64,000 nt of DNA. Source: Nicotiana tabacum. Taxonomy: Eukaryota > Streptophyta > Magnoliopsida > Solanales > Solanaceae. The notes under the pieces are model-generated. The model was not told the DNA's origin. It did no database searches and saw only the letters and a list, made by a program, of their open reading frames with translations. A program made the position numbers and the translations under genes. Below are positions 1 to 12,034 of this stretch, one piece after another (position 1 is the stretch's first letter; every line of letters begins with the position of its first letter). The stretch lies in the NCBI RefSeq assembly GCF_000715075.1, contig NC_134082.1, positions 98,062,399-98,126,398 of the forward strand, given 5' to 3'.

Positions 1-1544
1 TTTGAACTTCCTAACTTGAAATATGCAACGATACAAAGAAGGAGAAAAATCAGAATAAACCAAACGTTTATTTTTACCTGGAACGAGAATTGAACAGAAG
101 ATGAACGAAAGCTAACAACAACACAAAAATAGGTCGGAATCCTACCATATTAAAAGGGATTGGGTTCGAATGACAACCTCGATGCACTGCAACTCGACGT
201 CCTCGACTGTGTATGGACTGCTTCGACAAACCTGACCAAAGCTCGAACAAACGAGATGGTGGAGTCTCATTTTTGGACTGGATTGAAAGCGACGAACACA
301 AATGTGAAGCAGCAGCGATGGGGTTTGGTTTCGAACCAGATGCTCGACGAGGCTGGATGCAGCAGGAGTAGCAACAGTAGCTTGGTTTTGGAGCAGCAGC
401 GACGGGGTCTGTTTGGACGTAGCGAAGAAGAAGAAGAAAGCGAAAGGTTCGCCATTGACGAGCTCGAGCTGGATGAAGCAGCAACAGCGATGGGACAGTA
501 GGGTTATTTGGTTGAAGACAGTGCAAAAGAAACAGTAGGTGACGGGGTGGAGAAGAAGACGCAACAGCAGCCATGGGTGTCGAGCTCAAGCTCGACGATG
601 AAGAAGACGAAGTAGTGGCAGCGGGGTCTGTTTGGATGTAGCAGAAGCAACAATGGTGAAGCAATAGCTCGTTTGGATGTGGCGAAGAAGAAGAAGGAGC
701 AACAGCCATGGACGGGCTACTGCGTGTGTGTGTGTGTGTTGTGTGTTGCGTGAGTGTGTGTGTGTTGCTCTGTGTTGCTCTGTGTGTACGTGTGTGTTGT
801 CGATGGGGAGTGGGAGGTCATGTGAGGGAGAAGGGCAGCAGCCATGGTTGCTTGCTTGGGGAAGGTGATGGAGAAGAAGAGGGAAAGAGAGAGGGGGCGG
901 ATGGTTTGTTTTTAGGGTTTGGGTTTTTTTTGTTTTTGTTTTGTTTTTGGGAAAAAATGAAAAATGAAGTGGGGTTAGGTCATTTGGGGTTATAGGGCGG
1001 ACCGGGTCGACCTGTGTTGAGATGGACCGGGTCATGGGGAAGGTTGGGTATTTTTTGGGCCAGTGGTTTGAATTTGAAGAAGAGCCCAATTCCGATTTTC
1101 TTTATATTTTTGCTCTCTTTTCTTCTTTTATTTTTCTTAAACTGAAACTAAATTCTAAAATCCTTAAATTATCATATAGAACTAAATTAATTTATAAAAG
1201 CACAAATTAACTCCCAATAACAATTAACACACAATTAAGTAATAATTAAGCATAAAATTGCACAATTGGACGTTAAATGCTAAAAATGCAAACGATGCAT
1301 ATTTTTGTAATTTTCATTCTGGTAAAACAAACTTAATTACTCCTACTTGTAGAATTAAATATTAAATGCAAATGCGACATATTTTTATATTTTTATCATT
1401 TTAACAAATAAACATGCACAGACAAAACAAATAATTATCCAAAAATATCACAAAAATTCTCAAAAATTGCACATAAAGGAAAATCGTTTTATTTTGAATT
1501 TTTTGGGAGTAATTCTTTCATAGGGCAAAAATCACGTGCTTACA
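1..1544 (-). repeat. Element A 3' LTR (partial)
   Basis: This is the part of the 3' LTR that falls inside the window, matching 12835-14374. It ends (minus-strand start) at TGTAAGCACGTG. It holds CAG/GAA-rich imperfect repeats (about 300-700) and a (GT)n-like microsatellite (about 720-805). The long reading frames on both strands here come from this low-complexity composition and occur in both LTR copies, so I do not call them genes. Confidence 0.9.
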
Positions 1545-1559
1545 GCTGCCCCTCTTTGT
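1545..1559 (-). promoter_or_regulatory. Polypurine tract of element A
   Basis: On the minus strand the sequence CAAAGAGGGGCAGC abuts the first base of the 3' LTR (TGTAAGC). A purine run directly upstream of the 3' LTR is the primer for plus-strand DNA synthesis. Element B has the same core in the same place. Confidence 0.85.
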
Positions 1560-2242
1560 TTGAAAACACGAAAAGTTTTCGTGCAAAGATAAAGTGAGCG
1601 ATTTTTGCCCATCCGAGTACTCCGTGTGAAGCATTTTTTGAAAAAGATTTAACCGAACCTTTGATTCAAAGGTTTCCTACATATCCCTGGCTAGAAGGGA
1701 ATCAGGTTAATGTAGTTCGGGAAGATTTGGTAGTTGGGACTACCAGGGGGCTGCAATGTTACTGTTGTTGCATGCTGTTATTACTGCTTACCGATCTCCT
1801 TGTTACACCGTGCTTAAAAGAAAAATCAAGAAGCTAGGCTAGACTACGGATTACAAGATCCCATCTATCTTCCATTTGTTCTTGATGCCTTGCTTTCTTG
1901 TCGGCTTGTGTCTATTCCGGCGCTTCTTTCTTCCGAGAACTGATGGGGATGATACCAGCCATTTGCTTCTCTGAATACCAATTCTCACTGTCTGGTTCTG
2001 TCCGCTGGGGATATGGCTTCCTTCATTAAGCTTTTGTTATGCTGGGAATAATTTGATGTTCAAAGGCCGCTTCTCTCGAGATTTGTCTTATCTTCCTTTT
2101 GGCTCATGCGCTTGAATTTGTGCTGGGACCTCTTGTTGCTACCTTCTGCTTTCCGGTGCTAGGGGATTTTTGTTGTTTCCCGCTGGGGATTCCTGTTAGA
2201 TTCTTCTGCTTTACTAACTTGCAATGTATTCCTCTGTTATAT

Positions 2243-2440
2243 GGGCGGGCTCCCAACTTCAACCAACAACTTTGAAAATAAATTCGCCATTCCTCTCTTC
2301 AGGCGGGCTCCTGACCTCAACAACTTTTTTGAAAATAAATTGTCATTCCTCTCTTCAGGCGGGCTCCAGACCTCAACAACAACTTTGAAAATAAATTCGC
2401 CATTCCGCTCTTCAGGCGGGCTCCTGACCTCTACAAAATA
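2243..2440. repeat. ~58-bp tandem repeat, about 4 units
   Basis: Four units carry the core GGCGGGCTCCTGAC followed by CTCAACAAC and an AT-rich linker with AAATAAATT. The same core forms the longer ~50-bp array in element B (26320-27245) at the corresponding 3' non-coding position. The unit holds a short inverted repeat, CAGG-N6-CCTG. Confidence 0.9.
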
Positions 2441-2549
2441 GACAAAACAAAGGAAATTTTCTGCCCCAGTTTGCACTAGGAAGATTTGTGAATTGTTAAC
2501 AATATTATAAACCACTTATACTATATGCAATGGTGAGAGTAAACTAACG

Positions 2550-4993
2550 ACTAGGCCAGGATGTGCGTTTCCTATGAGTAAAACCCGAAACTCTGTCGAG
2601 CAAATGCGTTTGCTAAAAATAAAACCTGAATGAACCAAACTAGGAAGTGCGTCTCCTACGAGTAAAACTTGTGTGAACCAAAATCAGGAAGTGTGTCTCC
2701 TAGTAGTAAACTCTCATTTTTAGGAAGTGCGTCTCCTAAAGCAAAAATATAACCCGAAAGACCCAGACTAGGAAGTGCGTCTCCTAGGGGTGAAACTTCA
2801 ATGATTTAACCTAGGAAGTGTGTCTCCTACGAATGAACTTAAATAAACCAGACTAGGAAGTGCGTCTCCTATGCATGAAATTAAACTTAGGAAGTGCGTC
2901 TCCTAGGGGTAAAAATAAACTTAAGAAGTGCGTCTCCTAGGGGTAAAACTTTAATGATTTTAAACTAGGAAGTGCGTTTCCTATTAATGAAAACTTAATT
3001 TAGGAAGTGCGTCTCCTATGCATGAAATTAAACTTAGGAAGTGCGTCTCCTAGGGGTAAAATAAACTTGGGAAGTGCGTCTCCTATGGGTAAAACTTTAA
3101 TGATTTTAAACTAGGAAGTGCGTCTCCTATTAATGAAAACTTAATTTAGGAAGTGTGTCTCCTATGCATGAAATTAAACTTAGGAAGTGCGTCTCCTGGG
3201 TAAAAATAAACTTTAGGAAGTGCGTCTCCTATGGGTAAAACTTTAATGATTTTAAACTAGGAAGTGCGTCTCCTATTAATGAAAACTTAATTTAGGAAGT
3301 GCGTCTCCTATGCATGAAATCTTAATTTAGGAAGTGCGTCTCCTATGCATGAAATTAAACTTAGGAAGTGCGTCTCCTAGGGGTAAAAATAAACTTAGGA
3401 AGTGCGTCTCCTATGGGTAAAACTTTAATGATTTTAAACTAGGAAGTGTGTCCCCTATTAATGAAAACTTAATTTAGGAAGTGCGTCTCCTATGCACGAA
3501 ATCTTAATTTAGGAAGTGCGTATCCTATGCATGAAATTAAACTTAGGAAGTGCGTCTCCTAGGGGTAAAAATAACTTAGGAAGTGCGTCTCCTAGGGGTA
3601 AAACTTTAATGATTTAAAACTAGGAAGTGCGTCTCCTATTAATGAAAACTTAATTTAGGAAGTGCGTCTCCTATGCATGAAATCTTAATTTAGGAAGTGC
3701 GTCTCCTGTGCATGAAATCTTAATTTAGGAAGTGCGTCTCCTATGCATGAAATTAAACTTAGGAAGTGCGTCTCCTAGGGGTAAAAATAAACTTAGGAAG
3801 TGCGTCTCCTATGGGTAAAACTTTAATGATTTTAAACTAGGAAGTGCGTCTCCTATTAATGAAAACTTAATTTAGGAAGTGCGTCTCCTATGCATGAAAT
3901 CTTAATTTAGGAAGTGCGTCTCCTATGCATGAAATTAAACTTAGGAAGTGCGTCTCCTAGGGGTAAAAATAAACTTTAGGAAGTGTGTCTCCTATGGGTA
4001 AAACTTTAATGATTTTAAACTAGGAAGTGCGTCTCCTATTAATGAAAACTTAATTTAGGAAGTGCGTCTCCTATGCATGAAATTAAACTTAGGAAGTGCG
4101 TCTCCTAGGGGTAAAAATAAACTTAGGAAGTGCGTCTCCTATGGGTAAAACTTTAATGATTTTAAACTAGGAAGTGCGTCTCCTATTAATGAAAACTTAA
4201 TTTAGGAAGTGCGTCTCCTATGCATGAAATTAAACTTAGGAAGTGCGTCTCCTAGGGGTAAAAATAAACTTAGGAAGTGCGTCTCCTATGGGTAAAACTT
4301 TAATGATTTTAAACTAGGAAGTGCGTCTCCTATTAATGAAAACTTAATTTAGGAAGTGCGTCTCCTATGCATGAAATCTTAATTTAGGAAGTGCGTCTCC
4401 TATGCATGAAATTAAACTTAGGAAGTGCGTCTCCTAGGGGTAAAAATAAACTTAGGAAGTGCGTCTCCTATGGGTAAAACTTTAATGATTTTAAACTAGG
4501 AAGTGCGTCTCCTATGAATGAAAATAACTTAGGAAGTGCGTCTCCTATGCATGAAAATAAACATAGGAAGTGCATCTCCTATGGGTAAAATAAACTTAGG
4601 AAGTGCGTCTCCTATGGGTAAAAATAAACTTAGGAAGTGTGTCTCCTACGGGTAAAAATAAACTTAGGAAGTGCGTCTCCTATGGATAAACTTTGATGAT
4701 TTTAAACTAGGAAGTGCGTCTCCTATTAATGAAATCTTAATTTAGGAAGTACGTCTCCTATGCATGACTATTAATGAAATCTTAATTTAGGAAGTGCGTC
4801 TCCTATGCATGAAATCTTAATTTAGGAAGTGCGTCTCCTATGCATGAAATTAAACTTAGGAAGTGCGTCTCCTAGGGGTAAAAATAACTTAGGAAGTGCG
4901 TCTCCTATGGGTAAAACTTTAATGATTTTAAACTAGGAAGTGCGTCTCCTATGCATGAAATCTTAATTTAGGAAGTGCGTCTCCTATGCATGA
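2550..4993. repeat. 2.4-kb minisatellite array, core TAGGAAGTGCGTCTCCTA
   Basis: Roughly 70 units of about 30-45 bp share the core TAGGAAGTGCGTCTCCTA with alternating linkers (TGCATGAAATTAAACT, GGGGTAAAAATAAACT, a longer TGGGTAAAACTTTAATG type, and TTAATGAAAACTTAAT). These linkers recur in a fixed order, giving a higher-order unit of about 145 bp, sometimes with an extra ~36-bp unit. The first units (2550-2800) are more diverged than the central ones. The core arms TAGGA and TCCTA form an inverted repeat around 8 nt. The array sits in the 3' untranslated region of element A. Hypervariable, tandem-repeat-bearing 3' UTRs are a described property of Tat/Ogre elements and a source of satellite DNA. 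Confidence 0.95.
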
Positions 4994-6719
4994 ACCATTT
5001 CCTTCTTCCTGAATTACCTTCTTACTTTCCTTAAAACTTGTGTTGTCTTCCCTCGAAACTGATGGGGATAACACTGCTGGGGAATTATTTACTTACCTGT
5101 TGGGGGATAAAATGTTATTAGCTGGGATAACGTTGTCGAGGATAACACTGCTGGGGGATTTTGATTCCTTCAAAACTAGTGCTTCACTCTTTGGAAGGCT
5201 GCTAGGAATGACACTGGCCTTTTGCTTTTTCCTAGGACAAGTTTCATCCTTTTGTTCTGTTCGCCGGGGAACAACTTCCTTCATTAAAACTTATTATGCT
5301 GGGGGTAACACTGGTTCAAAGACCACGTCCCTTGAGACTGGTGCTATCTTTATTCTTTCCCAAATGGGTACCTGACTTCCAGAAAATTTTCTAAATGAAA
5401 GGAAAATTTTCTACCCCAGTTTGATAATCTCCCTTGTGGCATGCATTTCCGTCATCAATGCCACTTCCTTTACCTGTTTCAAATCAAACAAAATTTGTTA
5501 GTTCAAAACGCGGTGGTTGGTTGTGATACTCCTACTGGGATGGCTTTTCCCTTTCTCCTTCCCTGCTCTGCGTTACAAAAATCTTGCTAGGGATGATATT
5601 ATTTGCTAGGGATGATCCCTTTCTACTGGGGATATCCCTCTTCTTTTGTGGTATAGCTCGAAAACTGGCATTTCCCCGAGTTTTAGTCTTGTATGAATTT
5701 CCCAAATCATGCTCATTGCTCTCCTTGATTTGTCCACGGGTCTTGGCCTTGAGGCTTATAACCTTTGATTTCGGCAAGGATATCCCTCTTGACACTCGTC
5801 AATCCTTTTGTCAATTCCCTTTTGCTGGGGATATCTTTCTTGACACTGGCATCGCGCTTGTTCCTTGCTGACTATACCACTTGGATGTACTAGTCAGATC
5901 TCATCTTGCATAATTGGACAGCTGATGGCATATTTTGAAGTCATTTCTCACTTGGTCTGACCAAACAGACTCTACTGGGGAATTTTTTTTTATGAAATGA
6001 GAAAGATAAAAAGGAACAGAATAAAAGACACAGGAAAAAGAGACTCTTTAACAAAAGAAACTATAAATAAAAACTTATCAAACGCAGATAGCGACTCTAA
6101 TGGTCATGACATGCACATGTGGCCTATCCTCTACCATCAATCGTCTTTCAAGATCTTCACTTGGCGACTCCCCATCTGATTCTCAATCTTATTCGACTTG
6201 TAGTGCCCGAAGGGTTTTCACTATCAAGTCTCTCTCATTTTGGTTTTTCTCTCAGCTTTCATCGCCTTATGGTGTCCGTAAAGATTTTCACCGATAAGAC
6301 TCTCTCATTTGTATCACTTTCTAGCTGGGGATTTGGAGTATTGCCGGTATGATTCTCTCTGCTGGGGATTAGAGTCCTTTCTGCTGTGGAACAGAGTGTT
6401 ATGTTCACCGGTAAGACTCTCATTTGTCTGCCTTGGCATCTTTTGAAGACTGATCAGAAGGTCTTTCTTTGGACCGTAATGTGGGTTTTTGGATAGGCTA
6501 GACAGAAAGGGTATTATAGTCTCAAAAACAAATCAATTTGGGGTTCAAAATTACAACCTTCGGAACCATATTTGTTTACAACAAGCGCAACCCTTGCCCC
6601 AGTTTCTTGCTTGGGGATTTTTTTTTTAAATTTCTGTTACACTATGACCGAGCCGTGAGGCGCCTACGTATCCTCTTTGGGGAATCAGGTCGAACGTAGT
6701 TCACAATTCCTCCATTTTC

Positions 6720-6845
6720 TTCTGACTTTCTTTTGTTTTTGTTATCATTTTTCTTTTCTTTTCTTTTCTTTTCTTTTCTTTTGTTTTTTTTTTCGTTTTT
6801 GTTGCTTTCTTTTCCTCTTTTTTTCTTTTCTTTTTTCTTCCACGT
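6720..6845 (+). repeat. Pyrimidine (T/C) tract, element A
   Basis: This is almost pure T/C on the plus strand, including repeated TTTTC. It is a polypurine tract on the element's sense (minus) strand, next to motif copy 2. Element B has a comparable tract at 28920-29095 next to its motif copy 2. Confidence 0.8.
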
Positions 6846-6999
6846 TTGTGTTTATAACCTTGGCTACTGATTCCGAACGAGGGGTATGAAAGAAAATAAA
6901 TAAGGCTCAAAGGGGGTAACAAAGGATAAAGTGTTTAGGTAGCAGAACAAAATGCCTTCGTCATTCCAGTCTTCAAAACATGCCGAGTGCAAACAACAC

Positions 7000-7216
7000 A
7001 ATTAAACAAAGATTTATACCCTCTTCTGATGGTGCTGGACTTGACAATTATATTCACACATTTGCTTTTTCATTCGTCATCTCTAAAGCACCTTTGGGCA
7101 ACACTCTCGCTCTCATTATCATGAACGACCCTCATGCCAATTTGGCGAATCTTACTTTTAACGGTTTTCTTTATGTTTTACTTGCCCTAGTTCCGCATGA
7201 CTCGAGCTCCAAATAA
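7000..7216 (-). pseudogene. Weak remnant of an Ogre pol 3' end (integrase C-terminus)
   Basis: Read on the minus strand, this stretch resembles the last part of Ogre-type integrase: a GxF.I-like patch followed by a VLPKGAL-like patch, comparable to VLSNGAL near the end of element B's pol (29286-29450). An in-frame stop interrupts it, and no other pol domain is present nearby. Its place, just beyond motif copy 2 and the pyrimidine tract, is where B's pol ends. The match is short and by eye. Confidence 0.4.
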
Positions 7217-8504
7217 TCTCAAACAGTCCTGATTTCTTTTAAATGTTCCAATCAGCTCTCAGTGGTTTTATGATCAACTTTTAAGATTAGGCCCAAACTG
7301 TGTGCGCATGTCATGTCACTAGAATTGGCGCTGAACAAAATGATAAAAGAACTAAACAAAAAGATGACTGGAAATAATAAAAGACCGGATTTGCATTAAA
7401 CTAACGGGGAAATGGTTTGAATAGCAAAACAAACAAAAACAAACCAGAATAAAATCCGGAAACAACCTGGACAAAACTACACAAACCGCTATGACAAAAA
7501 ATGGAAAGATAAGAAGGTTTGACACAAGACAACATCCGTATTACAATCCTAAGAATAATCCGGACAACAGAAATGACAACAAAATAAGCCACCAAAAGCT
7601 TCTCTCTTGCTAACCAAGGAACGGAGCGTCCTCCCACTTTATCAAAACTGGCATCTTAGCCACTGAGCATCACATCAGTATTGCCAAGACCATTACCAAC
7701 TTCAATATCATCAACCTCAGTCAACAAGTTCCCAATAGGACTCGAGTGCTTCTATCATCAGGTCTGATCCCCGCAAAGTGTGCTTCTGGATCTTGTATTT
7801 CCGGCTTACCACAAACCAACCACTTTAACTTTCTTTGTGATTCAAAACAAAACAGGTTAGAATGGACTTAGTCGGTCCTTAATATTAACAACATCTTTTT
7901 CCCTTCTTTTTTTTCATTTTTTTTTGATTTTTTTGATTTTTTTGATTTTTTTTTCTCTTTTTTTTTCGTTGTGGTCGAATCTTATGGAGATTGCCTACGT
8001 ATCATGACCCCGCATGAATCAGACCTTGCGTAGTTCGGATTAATAAAAGATAAATAATAATAAAATATTTTTTTAATTTTCAATTTTCATAATAAAACAA
8101 ACTTGATTACAAAAGTTTAAAAACTAACAATACTAACAGATTTTGACAAAACACAACAAACGGTCTCGAAAATCAAATAACTCGCATACTCTAAAAAAAT
8201 TACAAACTCAAAACGAACAGCCAGATTTCTTCCCCTATATGCCAATTTTAACCAAATGGTTGTTTTTCAGACGTGGCCCCTTCTCAATTTCACATGAATT
8301 TTAAGGTCGGGAAGGATTATTTTACGACCTTTCGCAAACTTGTTCGTTCTTTTACAAAAATAGCCCTTCGACAATTGAAAGATACTCTAAGGCTATCTCG
8401 GCAAGAACGGTTTAAGACATTACCGAAGTCGGGCCGGCTTATTTTAACTAAAAACCAGACGGTATTCACTTGACCACTGACTATTTTCTTATTTTTCAAA
8501 TAAT

Positions 8505-9060
8505 AAAAGACCTGGTTTTGCAAACACGACCTTTTAGCACTTCGGAGACGAAGATTTTAAGGTTGTGAGGGATAACTGGTCACAACCAAAAAGAATGACC
8601 AAAGATGGTCGTTTATGCAAAGTCAGCCTTCCGGCGTCCCTTTCGAGAACATTCGGCTATTTTGACAAAACGGCGTGACCCAACTTATTTATGACTCTTT
8701 CCTTGTTTTTTCTCCAAATTAGAATAAAAGACCCAGTATTGCAAACACGGCCTTTCAGCGCCTCAGGGACAAAGATTTTAAGGCTGTGAGGGTCAAAAAT
8801 CAAAACATAACCAAATGTGGCTGTTTATGCAAAATCAGCCTTCCGGCTGTTTAGAATTAAGGACCCGGTATTGCAAACACGACCTTTCGGCGCCTCGGGG
8901 ACGAAGATTTTTAAGGTTGTGTGGGTCAACTGGACCAAATCTAAAAAATGACCTAAAGGTGGCTGTTTATGCAAAGTCAGCCTTCCGGCGTCCCTTTCGG
9001 GAACATTCGGCTATGTTTTGACAAAAACAGCGTCACCCGACTTCTTTATGATGAAATTAA
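8505..9060. repeat. ~180-bp direct repeat, 3 copies, element A leader
   Basis: Three imperfect copies (about 8505-8712, 8724-8850 truncated, 8855-9060) carry GCAAACACGACCTTT, AAGATTTTAAGG, GCAAAGTCAGCCTTCCGG and ACATTCGGCTAT in that order. Element B has one copy at about 39275-39460, upstream of its ORF1, so the sequence belongs to the 5' leader and was multiplied in A. Confidence 0.85.
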
Positions 9061-9379
9061 AATTTGACATATTTTTGGCTATTTTAGCAAAAGAGGAGGT
9101 TGGACATCACCCGACTTATTTATGACAAAATTAAAATTTGGACATGTTTTATTTTTCTTTTTTTTAGCAAAAAGGGGAGGTTGGACCCGATGAGGGTTGC
9201 CTACGTATCTCACATCCGGTGAGAATCAAACCGGCGTAGTTCGCCCGATTGGGATACGGGCGAGAATTAAAAAACAACTAATTTAGAGAAATATATTTTT
9301 TTTTTGTTTTTTCTTGAAAATAATGAAACATACAAAAAAAAATTGAATTTCCCTTTTCCTTTTTTTTTTATTTTTGAAA

Positions 9380-9670
9380 ATGTAGCATGGGTGACATATG
9401 ATAATTCCAAGACTTCTTGGATTCCTCAATTGTCCCCCGTGTGTACTTGTCCATAAAATGGAGCATGGGGGACATAGGCAATTCCAAGACTTCTTGGATT
9501 CTACAATTGCTCCCCATGTGTACTTATCCCAAAATGTAGCATGGGGGACATATGGAATTCCAAGACTTCATGGATTCCACAATTGTTCCCCATGTGTACT
9601 TGTCCCAAAATGTAGCATGGGGGACATGGGGAATTCCAAGACTTCTTGGATTCCACAATTGTTCCCCATG
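9380..9670. repeat. ~73-bp tandem repeat, 4 units
   Basis: Four units contain GTAGCATGGGGGACAT, GGAATTCCAAGACTTC, TGGATTCCACAATTG and TCCCCATGTGTACTTG. They lie in element A's 5' leader between motif copy 4 and the PBS. I see no counterpart in element B. Confidence 0.9.
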
Positions 9671-10330
9671 CTTTTGATTAAAATAACACCACAAATGAAG
9701 CTAAAAAACCGTGCAGCCCTCTTATTTAACGTGATCGGCATGACCAGGCGTGCCATTTGCCCTTAACTATCATTGGTCCGCCAAATGACCCTTTTACCCT
9801 TCAATAAATGCAGCATGTAGCATATAGGATGCATCAAGATGGTCTATTATTTTCAGGTTGCTTGTCCTAGACGGACTCAACCCCTGTGTTGAGTCCCCTA
9901 AGTCAAATGCACATGATGCAAATAAGCGTTCCTACTAGGGATCCGGCATGAGGCTTTGTTATACTAAGTTTTAAAACCTAGGTGTTTGTTCTAGACCTGG
10001 CTTACCCGAGCGGACAACTCGAGCCGAGGAGGGGGCTACGTACCGGGGACCCGCGGGATCGTCCGGCTTTGTAACTTATCCGAGCCTCTTTCTACTTGGG
10101 TATGACACTAACAGAATAGGGAGTCTCAAACCAGTGAGCAACATCCCCGAAGGTGAGAAGAGAAGGGTTTGGCACAGTTTATATATACAGTCAAATAATA
10201 TCAAAGCGGTAACACATATCATCGGCATATGAAACACCTATCTCATGATAATATCAGATAATAAACAAAGCCAAAATAACAATTATTCTAAGCTCGAATT
10301 TCTAACCCTGAACCGGTGGTTTTGGGTCAC

Positions 10331-10348
10331 ACCCCAGCAAAGTCGCCA
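10331..10348 (-). promoter_or_regulatory. Primer-binding site of element A
   Basis: The minus strand reads TGGCGACTTTGCTGGGGT, starting 4 nt after the 5' LTR. It begins with TGG, the complement of a tRNA CCA end, and differs slightly from B's PBS. Ogre elements are reported to be primed by tRNA-Arg; I recall this from the literature and have not checked it against a tRNA sequence. Confidence 0.8.
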
Positions 10349-10721
10349 GAGCTGTCACACCTCCTTTTTCCGCCCCCGCGAGGGGTGAAGGAGTTTTTCC
10401 AATTAAAGGACAATCGAAACGGAATTTGTTTATTTATTTCAGAATCGCCACTTGGGAGCTTTAGGGTGTCCCAAGTCACCGGTTTAATCCCGAATCGAGG
10501 AAAAGAATGACTCTGTATTACAGTCCGCGAACCAGAAATCCAGATAAGGAATTCTGTTAACCCGGGAGAAGGTGTTAGGCATTCCCGAGTTCCGTGGTTC
10601 TAGTACGGTCGCTCAACTGTCATATTCGGCTTGTTTATCTGATTTTATACAATTATGAGCTCATGTGCAAGTTTTAACTTTTAACCGCTTTCGTCATTAT
10701 TATTATATTTTTTTTTCAAGA

Positions 10722-11330
10722 ATTGCAACATCATGGAAATACATCTCCAACCACGTCACATCAATGCACCCGTGGTTGTTGGCACATTTCAACTCTGTTG
10801 AGATTTGGATTTGGGTCACATAAATGTGCACCCGAGTTTTAAGAAAATTAAATTATTAAAAGGCGCGCCTAAAGTGACTAGCGTATCATTTACTTTGGGT
10901 AGGGCCGTGAAATTTTGCTAAACGGTCCATCCCCAAGTCTAAGCAATTTTAAAGCAAATATTTACCGAGGGCCCCGCAATTTTGTATTTTTATTCGGCGA
11001 GGCTCATCTCATTCTTATTTTTGAAGGAATTTGCAACGTCATGGACATGCATCTCGGACCAAGTCACAATCAATGTACCCGTGATTAGAGACACATTTCG
11101 ACTCCGTTAAGATTTGGATTTGGGTCACATAAATGTGCACCCGAGTTTAAGAAAGTAATTTAGTTAAATCGCGCCTAAAGAATCTAAAGCGTTATTATCT
11201 TTGGGGAGGGCAGTGAAATTCACTAAACGGTCCATCCCAAATTCTAAGTATTTATTATGACCAACTATTGTAGGCCCCGCAATTTGCATTTTTATTTGGC
11301 GAGGCTCGTCTCATTATTTTTTTTTTTTAA
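10722..11330. repeat. ~300-bp tandem duplication inside element A LTR
   Basis: Two successive copies share GCAAC-TCATGGA, a CACCCGTG block, GAGATTTGGATTTGGGTCAC (AAGATTTGG in the second copy), GTGCACCCGAGTTT and a C-TAAACGGTCCATCCC block. Element B's LTRs have this segment only once (about 22255-22560 and 40920-41220), so the duplication is specific to A's lineage. Confidence 0.85.
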
Positions 11331-12026
11331 AAAAAGATAATCTTAGAATGACTACATTTTCTATTTTTTGTTTTCTCTAAAATAACTAAAGAAAAGGTCC
11401 TACTTTATTTACATACTTTCGAGTTATTATAGTTAAGTTTCGAAAGTGAGTCGTTTAAAGAGTTTACATGGGCAGCGCATAGAATGTTCTACATACAGAC
11501 AGTAAAAGAAAGAAAAGACTACATTAAACTACAACTTCAAATCTTTCTCATTTTTGCATTCATGCTTCGAGTAGATTACAAGATGAACCAGTGTATCAGT
11601 TTGTGTACCTGGTATTTGGAAAGCAAGGAAAGAAGATGAAGATCAGTAGAAGAAGCTGTACTGTAAAGACACAGCAACAGTAGGTTCAGCAACACAACAA
11701 AACCAGTGACGACCAGTAGAATAACCCAGTAACAGATTGAAAAATCAGCAATACCAAAATGCAATCGTAGTCAAAGCAGAAGAGAGACGGATACAAGATG
11801 CAGTAGTTTACTGATTTTTGAATAACACTCAAGGAAAGGCAAACGGAAATTATTCAAGTAAAAGTTCAAATTGTCTTTCTCTTTTGCTCTCAAATTCTGG
11901 TTTCTCAAAATTCAGTCAACTCTCTCAACCTTTTTCTTCTTCTAGAAGTCTCTTCCTTTTTTCTCTCTAAGTCCCCCTAAAAATGTTCTCTCCAAATCGT
12001 CACTTTCTCTACGTCCAAGTGACTCT

Positions 12027-12034
12027 TATTTATA
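12027..12034 (-). promoter_or_regulatory. Candidate TATA box of element A LTR
   Basis: The minus strand reads GCTATAAATAAGAG. It lies about 2.35 kb into the LTR from its minus-strand start. Element B has CTATAAAAGG at a comparable place, which supports this as the LTR promoter. Confidence 0.55.

Larger units (their letters stand above)
1560..10330 (-). other. Interior of element A, largely non-coding
   Basis: No intact gene is visible in this 8.8 kb. From left to right it holds a unique stretch with motif copy 1 (1672-1720), a short ~58-bp array (2243-2440), the 2.4-kb GGAAGTGCGTCTCC array (2550-4993), GCTGGGGA-rich sequence (5040-6400), motif copy 2 with a pyrimidine tract (6661-6845), a weak pol remnant (about 7000-7216), sequence resembling B's intron region (about 7280-7700), a T-rich tract and motif copy 3 (7890-8038), a ~180-bp repeat (8505-9060), motif copy 4 (9195-9244), a 73-bp array (9380-9670), and a 5' leader (9830-10330) that matches B's leader at 40055-40543. 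The order agrees with B's, as if large coding blocks had been deleted. Confidence 0.7.

Noticed and set aside
74..1089. Overlapping long open frames on both strands, repeated at about 12900-13980
   Set aside because: They fall in LTR sequence of CAG/GAA repeats and GT microsatellite, are low complexity, and differ by stops and length between the two LTR copies.
2550..4993. Repeat-spacer pattern resembling a CRISPR array
   Set aside because: The linkers are not unique; a few types recur in fixed order. The context is a plant retrotransposon 3' UTR with no cas genes.
5040..5375. 111-codon open frame in element A
   Set aside because: It lies opposite to the element's strand in GCTGGGGA-rich UTR sequence, without recognisable domain or start context.
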